The notes beneath the pieces were generated by a model. It saw only the letters and a program-made list of their open reading frames with translations, was not told the DNA's origin and made no database searches. The translations under genes were made by a program, and so were the position numbers. Positions 42,011 through 51,537 of a stretch of DNA of 60,913 nucleotides are shown here, in pieces. The stretch is from an uncultured Pelagibacteraceae bacterium (lineage in GTDB: Bacteria > Pseudomonadota > Alphaproteobacteria > Pelagibacterales > Pelagibacteraceae), in assembly GCA_902597335.1 (NCBI GenBank), contig CACJXK010000008.1:1-60913 (forward strand), given 5' to 3'. Every line of letters begins with the position of its first letter. Within the stretch, counting starts at the first letter, position 1.

Positions 42011-44044
42011 TTAATCAATTAAATTTTCTAATTTTTGTGTCATTTTAATAGAACCATCGTAGGATAAATGGTGTCTATCAATTAAGAAAATTTTATTATT
42101 TTTTTTCGAATAAACAGAACAGATATTATTTTTGCAAAAAAGAGATTTTGTGTCGATTATTTTGACATTTTTAATTTTTATTAAGTCGTTATATAATCTA
42201 ATTTGTGAAGAGGTTTCTTTATTACGCATATCTAATTTTTTAATACAATTTGTAGATGTTAAAATACATGGTATTGGACTGTTCAGTGAGAATGTTGGGA
42301 TAGGTAAAGTTAAATAAATTTTAATATCCTCATCTAAAGATAATATAATATTATTAAGTATTTCTTTAACTAAATTAATATTATTTGAACTCAAAAATTC
42401 TTTTATTGGTGAAACTGAGTCGACTTGAGTATCAAAATCAAGAGAAAAAGAGATAAATAAATTTTTAGAATTATAGTTTTTCGATAGAAGATTTATTTTA
42501 TTGATTATTCTATCTAATACATAGTCATCGTATTTATAAAAGCAGTTTTTGTACTCATCTAACTTTTCTTTATTTTCATTTAATAATTCAATTTGCTCAT
42601 TTAGAGATAAATTTTCTTTTGTTGAAAAGCAATTAATAAAAATTTTTGTTTGCGTTTGAATATTTTTATTTATATTTTCTATAGGTAGATTTAAAGAATA
42701 GAGAGTTTTAACTAACGACATGTCAAATAATGCTGGAGTATAATTATCTCTAAGGGAGTCACCAATTGAAAAAAATATTGAAGATTTATTTGCATCAGTA
42801 TTTTTGTGTAAAGTAAAATTATCTTTATCAATATTCAAAATTTCAACTCTTTTTTTGAAAATATTTAAGATTTCTACATTTGTCTTTTTATTCAAATAAT
42901 TAAAATTTTCAAATAATGAGAAATTATTTGGCTTTAATAAGTACATTGAAACAAAAGTGATCGACATTGTTGAAAAAAAAATAACTTTCTTAACGCTAAT
43001 TAATTTTTTTAAATGAATATGAACAAATTTTTTTTCAATTAAATGGTAACTTGTAAAACTTAATAAGAATGTGATTGATATGCTTAATAAAAAAGAAAAA
43101 ATAGTATCTGAGAAATAAAGTTCAGAAAAATATATTACTGGTAAATGCCACAAAAACAACGAATATGAAATTTTTCCTAAATTTAAAAAAAATTTATTAA
43201 TTATAATATTGCTTATCATGCTTTTTTCAAAAATTGTTGAAAAAATAAATAATGAGGCACCAAAAGAAATATTTAAAAATATAAAGGTATATTTTTCGGT
43301 AGCGATTAGACCAAAAGTGTTTAATAAAATTATAATAAGACCAAGAAAACCTATTATCTCTTTAAAAATATAATTAATTTTTATATTTTTATTTTTAATA
43401 AAATCGTAGATATAAAATGTTAAAGTGCCGTATATAAAATAAAGAGAATTTTGAAAAAAAGCATAATAATTGTTAAATAATTTTTCATATGTTTTGTCTG
43501 CAATAATAAAAAAGTTGTATTTTATTGAAAAGATAATAATGAAATAAATTACAAATATGAATGCCGCCAACTTTTTATTTAAAATTAAGATTAATGGAAC
43601 TACTAAATAAAATAAGATCTCAACAGATAAAGACCAAGTGTGAGCCAAAGGAAATAATGAATTTCTAAAGAAATAATCCACTTCTTCAAAAATGTAATAA
43701 AAATTTGATACTCCTATTAACGAAAAAAAAATTGAATTTATTAATCTATTTGTAATTACTGAAAATCCAAAAAAAAAATAAAATATTAAGGTTGTAAATA
43801 GAACTAATATTAGAAGAGGGTAAATTCTTTTAAACCTATTTATGTAAAACTGTTGTAATGTATATTGTTTATTAAAATATATATAAGGTATTATAAATCC
43901 AGATATAGTAAAAAATATATATACACCTTGATAGCCATTTTTTAAAAAAATATAATTAGAATGAAATAGAAAAACTAATAAAACAGATAAACCTCTTAGA
44001 AATTGTAAAGACGGAAAATATTTATAAGAGCTATTTTTATTCAT
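42011..44044 (-). CDS. Membrane acyltransferase with C-terminal SGNH domain (OafA-like)
   Basis: 677 residues. The first 360 form an acyltransferase-3 membrane domain with ten or so helices; it starts LQFLRGLSVLLVFLFHSNYI with the conserved R-x10-H pair. The periplasmic C-terminal part is an SGNH hydrolase domain with SIGDSLRDNYTPALF near 423 and DRHHLSYDGSIKM near 657 (Asp-His pair). Such proteins O-acetylate LPS O-antigen, peptidoglycan or other surface glycans. It lies in a loose surface-modification region and is downstream of the GST gene by 49 bp. Confidence 0.85.
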   Translation of the reverse strand: MNKNSSYKYFPSLQFLRGLSVLLVFLFHSNYIFLKNGYQGVYIFFTISGFIIPYIYFNKQYTLQQFYINRFKRIYPLLILVLFTTLIFYFFFGFSVITNRLINSIFFSLIGVSNFYYIFEEVDYFFRNSLFPLAHTWSLSVEILFYLVVPLILILNKKLAAFIFVIYFIIIFSIKYNFFIIADKTYEKLFNNYYAFFQNSLYFIYGTLTFYIYDFIKNKNIKINYIFKEIIGFLGLIIILLNTFGLIATEKYTFIFLNISFGASLFIFSTIFEKSMISNIIINKFFLNLGKISYSLFLWHLPVIYFSELYFSDTIFSFLLSISITFLLSFTSYHLIEKKFVHIHLKKLISVKKVIFFSTMSITFVSMYLLKPNNFSLFENFNYLNKKTNVEILNIFKKRVEILNIDKDNFTLHKNTDANKSSIFFSIGDSLRDNYTPALFDMSLVKTLYSLNLPIENINKNIQTQTKIFINCFSTKENLSLNEQIELLNENKEKLDEYKNCFYKYDDYVLDRIINKINLLSKNYNSKNLFISFSLDFDTQVDSVSPIKEFLSSNNINLVKEILNNIILSLDEDIKIYLTLPIPTFSLNSPIPCILTSTNCIKKLDMRNKETSSQIRLYNDLIKIKNVKIIDTKSLFCKNNICSVYSKKNNKIFLIDRHHLSYDGSIKMTQKLENLID

Positions 44045-44093
44045 TTAAAAAACTTTTTTTTGTTCAAAATAATTAGACATTTTGATATAATTG

Positions 44094-44789
44094 TTAAATA
44101 GGCTTAGTTTTCTTTGTACCAGTTGTATATATCTCGCCATTAATTATTAGTTTTGGTTCTTTGCCTACATCTATTAACTTTGGGCGTTTATTCAAATAAC
44201 TTTCAATACTTTTGATTGATATTATGTCATCAATAAATTTTTCTAATCTAGGAAATTTCTTAATAATAGTCGGATCCAATAATTTTGACAGATCTAAATG
44301 ATGAAATGTTACAAAATCACATGCCCTTGGTTCATCAAAGATAAAAAATTTTTTGTTGCTCGACTTCAAGGCTTTTTCAAGATCTTCAAATCTTGACATT
44401 AAAAATGGCATCATGTCATGTTTTTTTTTAATGAACTTATCTCCTGTTGCAAAATTTACTGTAGGGTTAAGTGGCATGAAAAGCTCTTGGGAACTTTGCA
44501 TAATAGCATTTGCTTTAGCATTTAATATTGGATCAGTTATGTTAATTCCTGCTAAATTTTCTATAAATGTCATTATTGCCATGCTTTGACAAATTTCATG
44601 TTTTCTATCTACCATTAACATTGGTAGTTGTTTAAAAGGGATATTTGGTTTTACCTCTGACCAATCCTTACCGTAATAATCCCATGACATAACATCTTCA
44701 TACTCAATATTAGTATAATGAAATAATAAACGAGGAGCTTCTGCTAGTGCTCTCATTTTGAAATAAATTAATTCCAATTTATGTTTCAT
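44094..44789 (-). CDS. Glutathione S-transferase-like protein
   Basis: 231 residues. The N-terminal thioredoxin-like domain is LELIYFKMRALAEAPRLLFHYTNI, then KQLPMLMVDRKHEICQSMAIMTFIE with the cis-Pro and Ser-bearing glutathione site typical of sigma-like GSTs. A helical C-terminal domain follows, with a conserved Asp region near 160. About 20 extra residues end the protein. The activity is unknown; many bacterial GST relatives act in detoxification or as chaperones. It is followed by a surface acyltransferase gene. Confidence 0.72.
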   Translation of the reverse strand: MKHKLELIYFKMRALAEAPRLLFHYTNIEYEDVMSWDYYGKDWSEVKPNIPFKQLPMLMVDRKHEICQSMAIMTFIENLAGINITDPILNAKANAIMQSSQELFMPLNPTVNFATGDKFIKKKHDMMPFLMSRFEDLEKALKSSNKKFFIFDEPRACDFVTFHHLDLSKLLDPTIIKKFPRLEKFIDDIISIKSIESYLNKRPKLIDVGKEPKLIINGEIYTTGTKKTKPI

Positions 44790-44799
44790 ATGAATTTTA

Positions 44800-44982
44800 T
44801 TAGGAAGCTATAAATTTTATTAGGTAATAGAGAATACCAGTAATTATTGTTGCATAAATGAAACCAATCACAAATAACTTTATGATAGTTTTATTATCAT
44901 CATATTTAGATTTTAAATAAACATATATAATCGTATAAATTCCAACGATTGCAATACTCAGTAGAATATCAGTCGGGTTCAT
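44800..44982 (-). CDS. Small two-helix membrane protein
   Basis: 60 residues with hydrophobic segments at about 5-24 and 35-57 and a charged KSKYDDNKTIIK turn between them. The ATG overlaps the stop of the upstream 152-aa exported protein by 4 bp (ATGA), which supports a real coupled gene. It lies 10 bp upstream of the GST gene. I do not recognise a family or function. Confidence 0.55.
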   Translation of the reverse strand: MNPTDILLSIAIVGIYTIIYVYLKSKYDDNKTIIKLFVIGFIYATIITGILYYLIKFIAS

Positions 44983-45437
44983 TGGATTTCATCAAAAAAT
45001 AATTTTTTTTGTTTATATGTAAAAGGATATTCTTTTCCAATTGGTTGAAATTTTGTTTTAATAACCATTAAATTTTCTTTTCCAATTTTTATTTTCCAAG
45101 TGAGTTTTATATCACCGTTAAATAATCTTAGAGCTCCTAATTTTGAAAATCTCCATCCATCTTCAGATATGACTTTACCATCTTTATATCTTTTATAACT
45201 CTCACTATCGAAAATATATGTTACCTCTCCATCAGTTCTCTCATCTTTAAGGGTAATTGCATAATTATTTAAAAATTCAGCTGTTTGATTTTTATTTAAT
45301 CCTCTTTTAGAAACAGACTTTAAAAAATCTGTAGTTTTATCTACAGCTTCATCTATTTTAGACTCGCCATATGAAAAATTCGAAAATAATAGAGCAAAAA
45401 AAAGCACTAATATGCTTTTTGATAATTTATAAATCAT
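44979..45437 (-). CDS. Exported protein of unknown function
   Basis: 152 residues with a clear signal peptide (hydrophobic core 8-20, likely cut after SYG near 24). The mature part is predicted periplasmic, with short beta-rich segments such as GEVTYIFDSESYKRYKDGKV and no cysteine pair or catalytic motif. It is coupled to a two-helix membrane protein by a 4-bp overlap and divergent from the second TRAP operon. The family is not recognised. Confidence 0.6.
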   Translation of the reverse strand: MIYKLSKSILVLFFALLFSNFSYGESKIDEAVDKTTDFLKSVSKRGLNKNQTAEFLNNYAITLKDERTDGEVTYIFDSESYKRYKDGKVISEDGWRFSKLGALRLFNGDIKLTWKIKIGKENLMVIKTKFQPIGKEYPFTYKQKKLFFDEIQ

Positions 45438-45487
45438 GATTTCAGCTAATATAACATTTAGACCTTATTATTCAAATTTATGTAGTT

Positions 45488-45519
45488 TTATTTTGATTGT
45501 TTTAATTAAATCAAAATAA
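45488..45519. promoter_or_regulatory. Operator-like inverted repeat in the TRAP-2 promoter region
   Basis: A perfect 11-bp inverted repeat (TTATTTTGATT, 10-bp spacer, AATCAAAATAA) lies 32 bp upstream of the second TRAP binding-protein gene. A possible TTGATT -35 (45493-45498) falls in the left arm and AATAAT (45515-45520) in the right arm, so a bound dimer would cover the promoter. The GATT/AATC positions keep it from being purely A/T. Confidence 0.4.
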
Positions 45520-45550
45520 TAAGATTAATTAAAAAAAAGAGAGGGAAAAT

Positions 45551-46567
45551 ATGAATAAAATTAAAACTTTATCAAAAAGTTTAGTGAGCTTTTTCTTAGT
45601 AATTTCATTTGTAATTTCTTCAACTGCAGCTTTTGCAGAGATTGTTGGACGTTTGTCTGTACATTGGAGTCCTAAACATCACAGCGCAAAGCATGCTCAA
45701 ATTTTTGCAGATGAAGTAAACAAAAGAGCTAATGGTAAGCTTAAAATTGAGGTATACCCATCGAAACAACTTTTTGGGATTAGAGAGGTTATGGGTGCTG
45801 TAACTTCAGGTGCGGTTGAATTAGGAGGAATAGTTGGTGTCGTAAGTTTTCCACCAATAAATAAAAACTTTAATGTAGCCTCTTTCCCAGGTTTATTTAA
45901 TTCTTGGGAACAACAAAGAGGTTTTTTTCAAAATTCTGCTAAAGGAAAAGAAATTTGGGGTGAGTTAACTGAAAAAACTAATTCAACTTTAGTGATGTAT
46001 AACCCTGTTGGACCAGTAATGTCTATTTCTAGTGCTAGAGAGTTAACTGGTATTGATGCCATGAAAGGTTTAAAAGCAAGGAGACTACTTAAAAGTGAAG
46101 AGCCTATGTGGGATGCTCTTGGAGCAAATCGTGTATCTTTAAAAACTGGTGAAGTATATAATGCGTTACAATCTGGCATGATTGATACAATAAATAGCCC
46201 CCCTGGAAGTATTAAAGCATATAGTTGGTGGGAATTTTTAAAATACGCTCAAAAGCCTTACCAATATTATGCTGATGCATACATAATGGCAAACTCTACA
46301 TGGTTTAATAGTTTACCTGCGGACTTACAAAAAATAATTATGGATGTAGGAAAAGAAGTAGGAACTCTTTCAACAGATAGAATTATGGACCATGGTGAAA
46401 CTGTTCTTAAAGAATTCCAAGACAGAGGTGGTGTTGTAACTACTCTTTCAGGAGCTGAAAAAGCTAAATTTGACAAGTTAATGAAAGATAAAGTTATGCC
46501 TGCTATGGCAAAAATGATTGATGCTGATGCGTTAAAAGCAGCTCAAGAGTACGCTAAAAATAACTAA
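45551..46567 (+). CDS. TRAP transporter substrate-binding protein (DctP family), second system
   Basis: A 338-aa periplasmic protein with a signal peptide ending AAFA near 29. Mature DctP features include ADEVNKRANGKLKIEVYPSKQLFG, VTSGAVELGGIVGV, the ligand-site Arg in GLKARRLLKSEEPMW near 178 and LQSGMIDTINSPPG near 210. A GAGGGA ribosome site is 5 nt upstream. It heads dctP-dctQ-dctM. Unlike the other three binding-protein genes here, no stem-loop separates it from the permeases. The ligand is unknown; it differs strongly from the first DctP. Confidence 0.9.
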   Translation: MNKIKTLSKSLVSFFLVISFVISSTAAFAEIVGRLSVHWSPKHHSAKHAQIFADEVNKRANGKLKIEVYPSKQLFGIREVMGAVTSGAVELGGIVGVVSFPPINKNFNVASFPGLFNSWEQQRGFFQNSAKGKEIWGELTEKTNSTLVMYNPVGPVMSISSARELTGIDAMKGLKARRLLKSEEPMWDALGANRVSLKTGEVYNALQSGMIDTINSPPGSIKAYSWWEFLKYAQKPYQYYADAYIMANSTWFNSLPADLQKIIMDVGKEVGTLSTDRIMDHGETVLKEFQDRGGVVTTLSGAEKAKFDKLMKDKVMPAMAKMIDADALKAAQEYAKNN

Positions 46568-46590
46568 AGTTATTTGTCTAGTCTTTAAAA

Positions 46591-47082
46591 ATGAAAGCAT
46601 TGCGAGCTGTTAACAATTTATTAGCTTCAGCTTCTTTAACTCTCGCGATGCTGATAATATTCATTATGGTTGCTGCTTTATTTTTAAGCGCAACTACAAG
46701 ATTCATAACTGGAACTGGATTTGCTTGGTTTATAGAATTACCACCTGTTTTAGTAAGCTGGTTAGTTTTTCCACTTTTAGGACCATTATTAAAAAAAGGG
46801 CAACATATAAAAGTAGATTTTTTAACTCCATTATTATCAAAAAAAAATAAAGAATTTTTGTTTTTGATTGTAAATATGGTTGCATTCATATCAGCCTGTA
46901 TTTTTTTTAAGGCAGGTATTGATGCTACAATAATGTATTTCAATTTAGGTCAAGTTATGGAAATTGAAATTAGTATCCCTATATGGTGGATGTTTTTAGC
47001 TTTCCCTGTGGGTTTTTTAATATTAGCTCTTACTTCGTTAGAGTTATTATTTGATAACATAACTAATTTAATAAAGAAATAA
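46591..47082 (+). CDS. TRAP transporter small permease (DctQ type), second system
   Basis: A 163-aa protein with four membrane segments. TRFITGTGFAWFIELPPVLVSWLVF near 33 and KKGQHIKVDFLTPLLSKKNKEF near 69 are DctQ-like (helix 2 and the HVxVxxL-type loop). Its stop is directly followed by the dctM ATG. It begins 23 bp after dctP. Confidence 0.88.
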   Translation: MKALRAVNNLLASASLTLAMLIIFIMVAALFLSATTRFITGTGFAWFIELPPVLVSWLVFPLLGPLLKKGQHIKVDFLTPLLSKKNKEFLFLIVNMVAFISACIFFKAGIDATIMYFNLGQVMEIEISIPIWWMFLAFPVGFLILALTSLELLFDNITNLIKK

Positions 47083-48348
47083 ATGTTTGCATTAGCATCT
47101 ATTTTATCACTATTAACATTAGTTATTTCAGTTCCTATTTTTTTAGTTTTTGGTTTAGGAAGTTCTATTGCTGCAATCGGTGGGCTTAATCTTCCGTGGT
47201 CAGTTTTAATACAAGTCTCTTTTGGAGCCCTCACTAAACATGTGTTAATTGCTGTACCATTATTTATATTTAGTGGAATGGCAATGTTAAAAGGTGGTGC
47301 AGCACTAAGACTTGTTAAATTTGCAACAACATTAGTTGGACATTGGCCAGGAGGACTAGGTGTCGCCATGGTTATCGCAATGGGTTTTTTTGCAGCTTTT
47401 TGTGGATCCATATTAGCTGCAATAACAGCTGTTGGAACAATAATGATGCCCAAAATGATAGAGCAAGGATATCCTACTCCATTCGTAGTAGTGCTTGCAG
47501 CATCTGCAGCATTACTTGAGGCTTTAATACCACCTTCAAATGCTGCAATATTATTTAGCGCACTTACATATGTTCCAGTTTCTAAAACATTTGCAGCTGG
47601 GGTTATTCCTGGGATTATACTTCTTATTTTAATGGTTTTATTAGTTTTATTTAAATGTAGACACATAAGAGCAGATAAGAAAGCTACTTTTAAAGAAAGA
47701 TTTAGTTCATTTGTTGCTGCACTGCCTGCCTTGATTACTCCAGTAATAATTTTGGGTGGAATATACGCTGGTTTTTTAACCCCATCAGAGTCTGCGGCTA
47801 TTGCAGGTGTTTATGCAGTAGCTATCGGTTTTTTAATCTATAAAGAATTAACTTTTTCATCTTTATTAAGTTGTTTAAAAGATACAGCTATTATAACTGC
47901 TGTAATATTTTCTATTATTGCAACGGCAACATTTTTAAGTGTTGTGCTAACTTATACTCAAGCACCACAAAAAATTATAACCTACTTTACAGATATGGGA
48001 GTAAGTGTAAACTTATTCTGGATAATGTTAGGGACAATATGTTTAATCTTAGGAACATTCATAGAAATAGTGCCAGTATTTTATTTAACTGTTCCAATTT
48101 TTGCAGCGTTAACTTTATCATTTGATCAAAGCTTACTTCATTTATATGTTGTTTTTGTAGCTTTTGCTGGGATAGGAATGATTACACCACCAGTTTGTGT
48201 TGGGATATACACTGCTGCTGGTGTTATAAAAGAAAACCCTGCTAATGCATTTAAAGAGGTTCCATTATTTACGATAGTTGGAATAATTTATGGGATTTTA
48301 ATGATTTTATTTCCAAAATTTTCGACTTGGCTCCCTAGTCTTCTTTAA
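47083..48348 (+). CDS. TRAP transporter large permease (DctM type), second system
   Basis: A 421-aa protein with about 12 membrane segments. DctM motifs include AVPLFIFSGMAML near 61, GFFAAFCGSILAAITAVGTIMMP near 102, EALIPPSNAAILF near 146, and the C-terminal FAGIGMITPPVCVGIYTAAGV. It forms the Na+-coupled channel with DctQ. Its stop is adjacent to the convergent small gene. The substrate is not indicated by neighbours. Confidence 0.92.
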   Translation: MFALASILSLLTLVISVPIFLVFGLGSSIAAIGGLNLPWSVLIQVSFGALTKHVLIAVPLFIFSGMAMLKGGAALRLVKFATTLVGHWPGGLGVAMVIAMGFFAAFCGSILAAITAVGTIMMPKMIEQGYPTPFVVVLAASAALLEALIPPSNAAILFSALTYVPVSKTFAAGVIPGIILLILMVLLVLFKCRHIRADKKATFKERFSSFVAALPALITPVIILGGIYAGFLTPSESAAIAGVYAVAIGFLIYKELTFSSLLSCLKDTAIITAVIFSIIATATFLSVVLTYTQAPQKIITYFTDMGVSVNLFWIMLGTICLILGTFIEIVPVFYLTVPIFAALTLSFDQSLLHLYVVFVAFAGIGMITPPVCVGIYTAAGVIKENPANAFKEVPLFTIVGIIYGILMILFPKFSTWLPSLL

Positions 48349-48549
48349 TTACTCTAACTTTTCTCTAATTTCTTCTTCGCAAATATTTCTAGCCTCTTGA
48401 GGTGTGATTTCTTTGGTAATTTTACTTTTTGCAAGCACGCATGCTGAAATTGATTTTTTTAAACTAAATTCCTCATACTTTCCAACACTGTAATAAAGAA
48501 AAATTACTGCTATGCCAAAAAACAACAGTAATTTATAATTTTTATACAT
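48349..48549 (-). CDS. Small membrane-anchored protein of unknown function
   Basis: 66 residues from the ATG at 48549, chosen because it begins MYKNYKLLLFFGIAVIFLYYS, a normal N-terminal signal anchor; an earlier ATG at 48600 would overlap the divergent gene. The remainder (about 25-66) is soluble and charged, with a Cys at ISACVLAK and another near RNICEEE that might pair. It is convergent with dctM and divergent from the SGNH gene. No family is recognised. Confidence 0.5.
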   Translation of the reverse strand: MYKNYKLLLFFGIAVIFLYYSVGKYEEFSLKKSISACVLAKSKITKEITPQEARNICEEEIREKLE

Positions 48550-48599
48550 TGATAAGATTATATATTCATTTAATAAATTAAGAAAATATAATCTTTTCA

Positions 48600-49697
48600 A
48601 TGAAGTTTCTAAAAACGTTTATATCAATTGTTTGTCTAATATTAATATTTGACTTAATTATAAATCTAATTCTACCCAATAGTATTAAGAAAAAAATAGG
48701 GACCACTAAAAATTACTCTTTAAAATCAGAGAGATTTCATCATGAAATTTCAAACAATATTGATCTCCCTGAACTTTGGGGCGAAATCAAATATCAGGTT
48801 GTCACCAACCAATATGGAATGAGAATAGGCAAAAATTACAGAATTGATAAAAATAAACCTTCTATGGGATTTATGGGTGACTCTTTTGTATATGGCTCTG
48901 GTATAAATTATGACGATCACTTCATTCAAAATTTAATTGATAATGATGAAAACTACAATTTTTTAAATCTTGCCTATGTAAGTTATTCACCGTCAATTTA
49001 TTATAAAAAATTAAAATATTTTATAGATGAAAAAAAAATAAATTTTCATACTATCTACTTATTTATTGATACTTCCGATATCCAAGATGAGGGCATATTT
49101 TATAGAGAAGATAAAAATGGAAATATAGTAAGAAAGTGGAACTCAGATGAAAAAAATGAAAGTAAAAATTTAAAATATAAATTTAAAAATTATTTTAAAC
49201 AGAACTCTTTTATATTTAAATTTTTTGAGATATTTAATACTAGTACTGTACAAGATAAAGCACTTAATTGTGTTAAAAACAAAAATAGTATTTCTAATTT
49301 CAATAAATACTTAGATTACGAAAGATTTGGCTATGGATTTGATAAGAAAATACAAGAGGAACCTTGGGTTAATGAAGGTAAACAAAAGGTATTATTTTAT
49401 TTATCAAAAATACGTAAATACCTTATTTCAAAGAATATAAATTTAGTATTAGTATACTATCCTTCAGCGGTAGAAATTCTAGAGGAAACTAATTCATATG
49501 AGAGTGAGCATTACAAGCTTTTAAAAACATGGTCAGATGAGCACAGTATCAAATTTATTGATACAACAAATGAATTTAATTTACTTAGTTCTGGTTTAGA
49601 TAATTATAAAATTAATCATATTTTATGTGATGCTCATTGGAATCAAAATGGACACAAAATTATTGCAAAAAATATCTTAAAAAATTTAAATATGTAG
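48600..49697 (+). CDS. SGNH/GDSL-like exported hydrolase
   Basis: 365 residues with an N-terminal membrane anchor (about 4-26). The SGNH Ser motif is GFMGDSFVYGSG near 91, and the C-terminal Asp-His motif is CDAHWNQNGHKIIA near 347. The fold resembles AlgJ/AlgX/DltD-like acetyl-transfer or esterase domains. It probably acts on surface glycans outside the membrane. It lies next to the carbamoyltransferase, SxtJ and DUF5989-type cluster, which often accompanies polysaccharide modification. The exact reaction is unknown. Confidence 0.72.
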   Translation: MKFLKTFISIVCLILIFDLIINLILPNSIKKKIGTTKNYSLKSERFHHEISNNIDLPELWGEIKYQVVTNQYGMRIGKNYRIDKNKPSMGFMGDSFVYGSGINYDDHFIQNLIDNDENYNFLNLAYVSYSPSIYYKKLKYFIDEKKINFHTIYLFIDTSDIQDEGIFYREDKNGNIVRKWNSDEKNESKNLKYKFKNYFKQNSFIFKFFEIFNTSTVQDKALNCVKNKNSISNFNKYLDYERFGYGFDKKIQEEPWVNEGKQKVLFYLSKIRKYLISKNINLVLVYYPSAVEILEETNSYESEHYKLLKTWSDEHSIKFIDTTNEFNLLSSGLDNYKINHILCDAHWNQNGHKIIAKNILKNLNM

Positions 49698-49701
49698 AAT
49701 A

Positions 49702-51537
49702 TCAATCTAATTCAAATTTAGATGAATAGTCTTTTTTAAACTTAGAGTCCTGTTTAACTTTTTCTAAAACACAATTTCCAATTATTAAATAATCTAATTC
49801 AGTACCCATGAAACAGTTAAAAGCATCCGTTGGAGTATTAACAATTGGCTCTCCTCTTACATTAAATGATGTATTTACTAACACAGGACAACCTGTTTTT
49901 TCTTTAAATTTTTGAATTAAATCATAATAGCGCTTGTTTGTATTTATATTTACAGTCTGAACTCTTGCAGAGTAATCTACATGTGTTACTGCTGGTATTA
50001 AAGATCTTTTAATATTTAATTTATCTATACCAAAAAGTTTATTTTGTTCTCTTGTCATTTCAATCTTCTTATTTGAATTTATATTGGCTACTAAAAGCAT
50101 ATAAGGCGTATCAACATTCATCTCAAACCATTCTGACAAATCTTCTCTTAAAATAGATGGTGCAAATGGTCTAAAACTCTCTCTGTATTTAACTTTTAAA
50201 TTAAGATTTTTTTGCATCATTTCTGATCTAGGATCTCCAAGGATTGACCTAGCTCCTAAAGCTCTTGGGCCAAATTCCATTCTTCCTTGAAACCATCCTA
50301 TTGCTTTTTCATTTGCTAAATATTCTGAAGTTTTATTTATTAAATCCTCATATTTTAATATTTCATAATTTGCTCCTATGTTTTTCAATTCTTGTTCGAT
50401 TTGTTCCTGATTATATTCAGTTCCTAAATAAGATCCTTGCATATCATCTTCTAAATTAACTGTTCTCTCATTAGATTGTTCAATATGCCAAAGTGCTAAT
50501 GCTGCGCCTAATGATCCGCCGGCATCACCAGCAGCAGGTTGTATCCATATATTATCGAATATTTTTTCTTTTAGAATTTTACCATTAGCAACACAGTTTA
50601 ATGCAACACCACCTGCTAAACATAAATTTGAAATATTATATTCATTTCTTATTGATCTAGCTAATTTAATCATTATTTCTTCTGTCACTTTTTGAATTGA
50701 GGCAGCAATATCCATATGAAATTGAGTAATTTTATCTTTTGCTGGATTCCGTGGTTTTTGGCCAAATAACTCATAAAATTTTTTATTAGTCATTGAAAGT
50801 CCAGTAGCGTAATTGAAATATTTTTGATCTAATCTGAAAGTTCCATCTTTTTTGATATCTATCAATTTCTTTATTTTTCCCTCATATAAAGGTTCACCAT
50901 AAGGTGCTAAACCCATTAATTTATATTCACCACTATTAACTTTAAACCCTGTATAATATGTAAAAGCTGAATAAAGTAGACCAAGAGAATGTGGAAAATG
51001 TATTTCCTTTTTTATTTCTAAATTATTATTTTTTCCCACAGCAACTGTTGTAGTAGCCCACTCACCTACACCATCTGCTGTTAATACAACAGCTTCTTTA
51101 AAAGGTGATGGAAAAAAAGCACTCGCTGCATGACTTAAATGATGATCAGAAAAATAAATATTTGCATCTGAAATATAATCTTTGTCATGCTCTTTGAGTT
51201 TATTAAATAAAAAGTTTTTCTGAAAAAGTTTATCTTTTATCCATAATGGCATAGCTTTTGCAAATGAAACAAACCCCCTAGGTGCAAAAGCAACATATGT
51301 TTCTAGTAATCTTTCAAATTTTAAAAAAGGTTTTTCAAAAAAAACAATGTGATCAACTTCACTTAGTTTTAAATTAGCATATCTTAAAACAAAATTAACC
51401 GCATTTTTTGGATAACTTGGATCATGTTTTTTTCTAGTAAATCGTTCCTCTTGTGCCGCCGCAACTATTTTACCATCTACAAGAATACAAGCGGCACTGT
51501 CATGATAAAAAGCAGATATTCCTAAAATTGAATTCAC
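49702..51537 (-). CDS. NodU/CmcH-family carbamoyltransferase
   Basis: 611 residues from GTG at 51537, beginning NSILGISAFYHDSAACIL, which matches the usual N-terminus. A farther ATG at 51666 would add 43 residues read in the wrong frame of a real small gene, and is rejected. The N-terminal Kae1-like domain has HDSAACILVDG, QEERFTRKKHD and DHHLSHAASAFFPSPF, whose histidines hold iron and substrate. The C-terminal domain has GWFQGRMEFGPRALGARSILGDPR and NTSFNVRGEPIV. It O-carbamoylates a sugar or other hydroxyl using carbamoyl phosphate. GTG overlaps the upstream TAG by one base. Confidence 0.88.
   Translation of the reverse strand: MNSILGISAFYHDSAACILVDGKIVAAAQEERFTRKKHDPSYPKNAVNFVLRYANLKLSEVDHIVFFEKPFLKFERLLETYVAFAPRGFVSFAKAMPLWIKDKLFQKNFLFNKLKEHDKDYISDANIYFSDHHLSHAASAFFPSPFKEAVVLTADGVGEWATTTVAVGKNNNLEIKKEIHFPHSLGLLYSAFTYYTGFKVNSGEYKLMGLAPYGEPLYEGKIKKLIDIKKDGTFRLDQKYFNYATGLSMTNKKFYELFGQKPRNPAKDKITQFHMDIAASIQKVTEEIMIKLARSIRNEYNISNLCLAGGVALNCVANGKILKEKIFDNIWIQPAAGDAGGSLGAALALWHIEQSNERTVNLEDDMQGSYLGTEYNQEQIEQELKNIGANYEILKYEDLINKTSEYLANEKAIGWFQGRMEFGPRALGARSILGDPRSEMMQKNLNLKVKYRESFRPFAPSILREDLSEWFEMNVDTPYMLLVANINSNKKIEMTREQNKLFGIDKLNIKRSLIPAVTHVDYSARVQTVNINTNKRYYDLIQKFKEKTGCPVLVNTSFNVRGEPIVNTPTDAFNCFMGTELDYLIIGNCVLEKVKQDSKFKKDYSSKFELD

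Noticed and set aside
46950..47666. A 238-codon open frame antisense to the second TRAP permease genes
   Set aside because: It is the complement of clearly conserved dctQ/dctM coding DNA. Its translation is low in secondary-structure sense (rich in Asn, Ala and Pro-like shadow composition), with no ribosome site or known domain.
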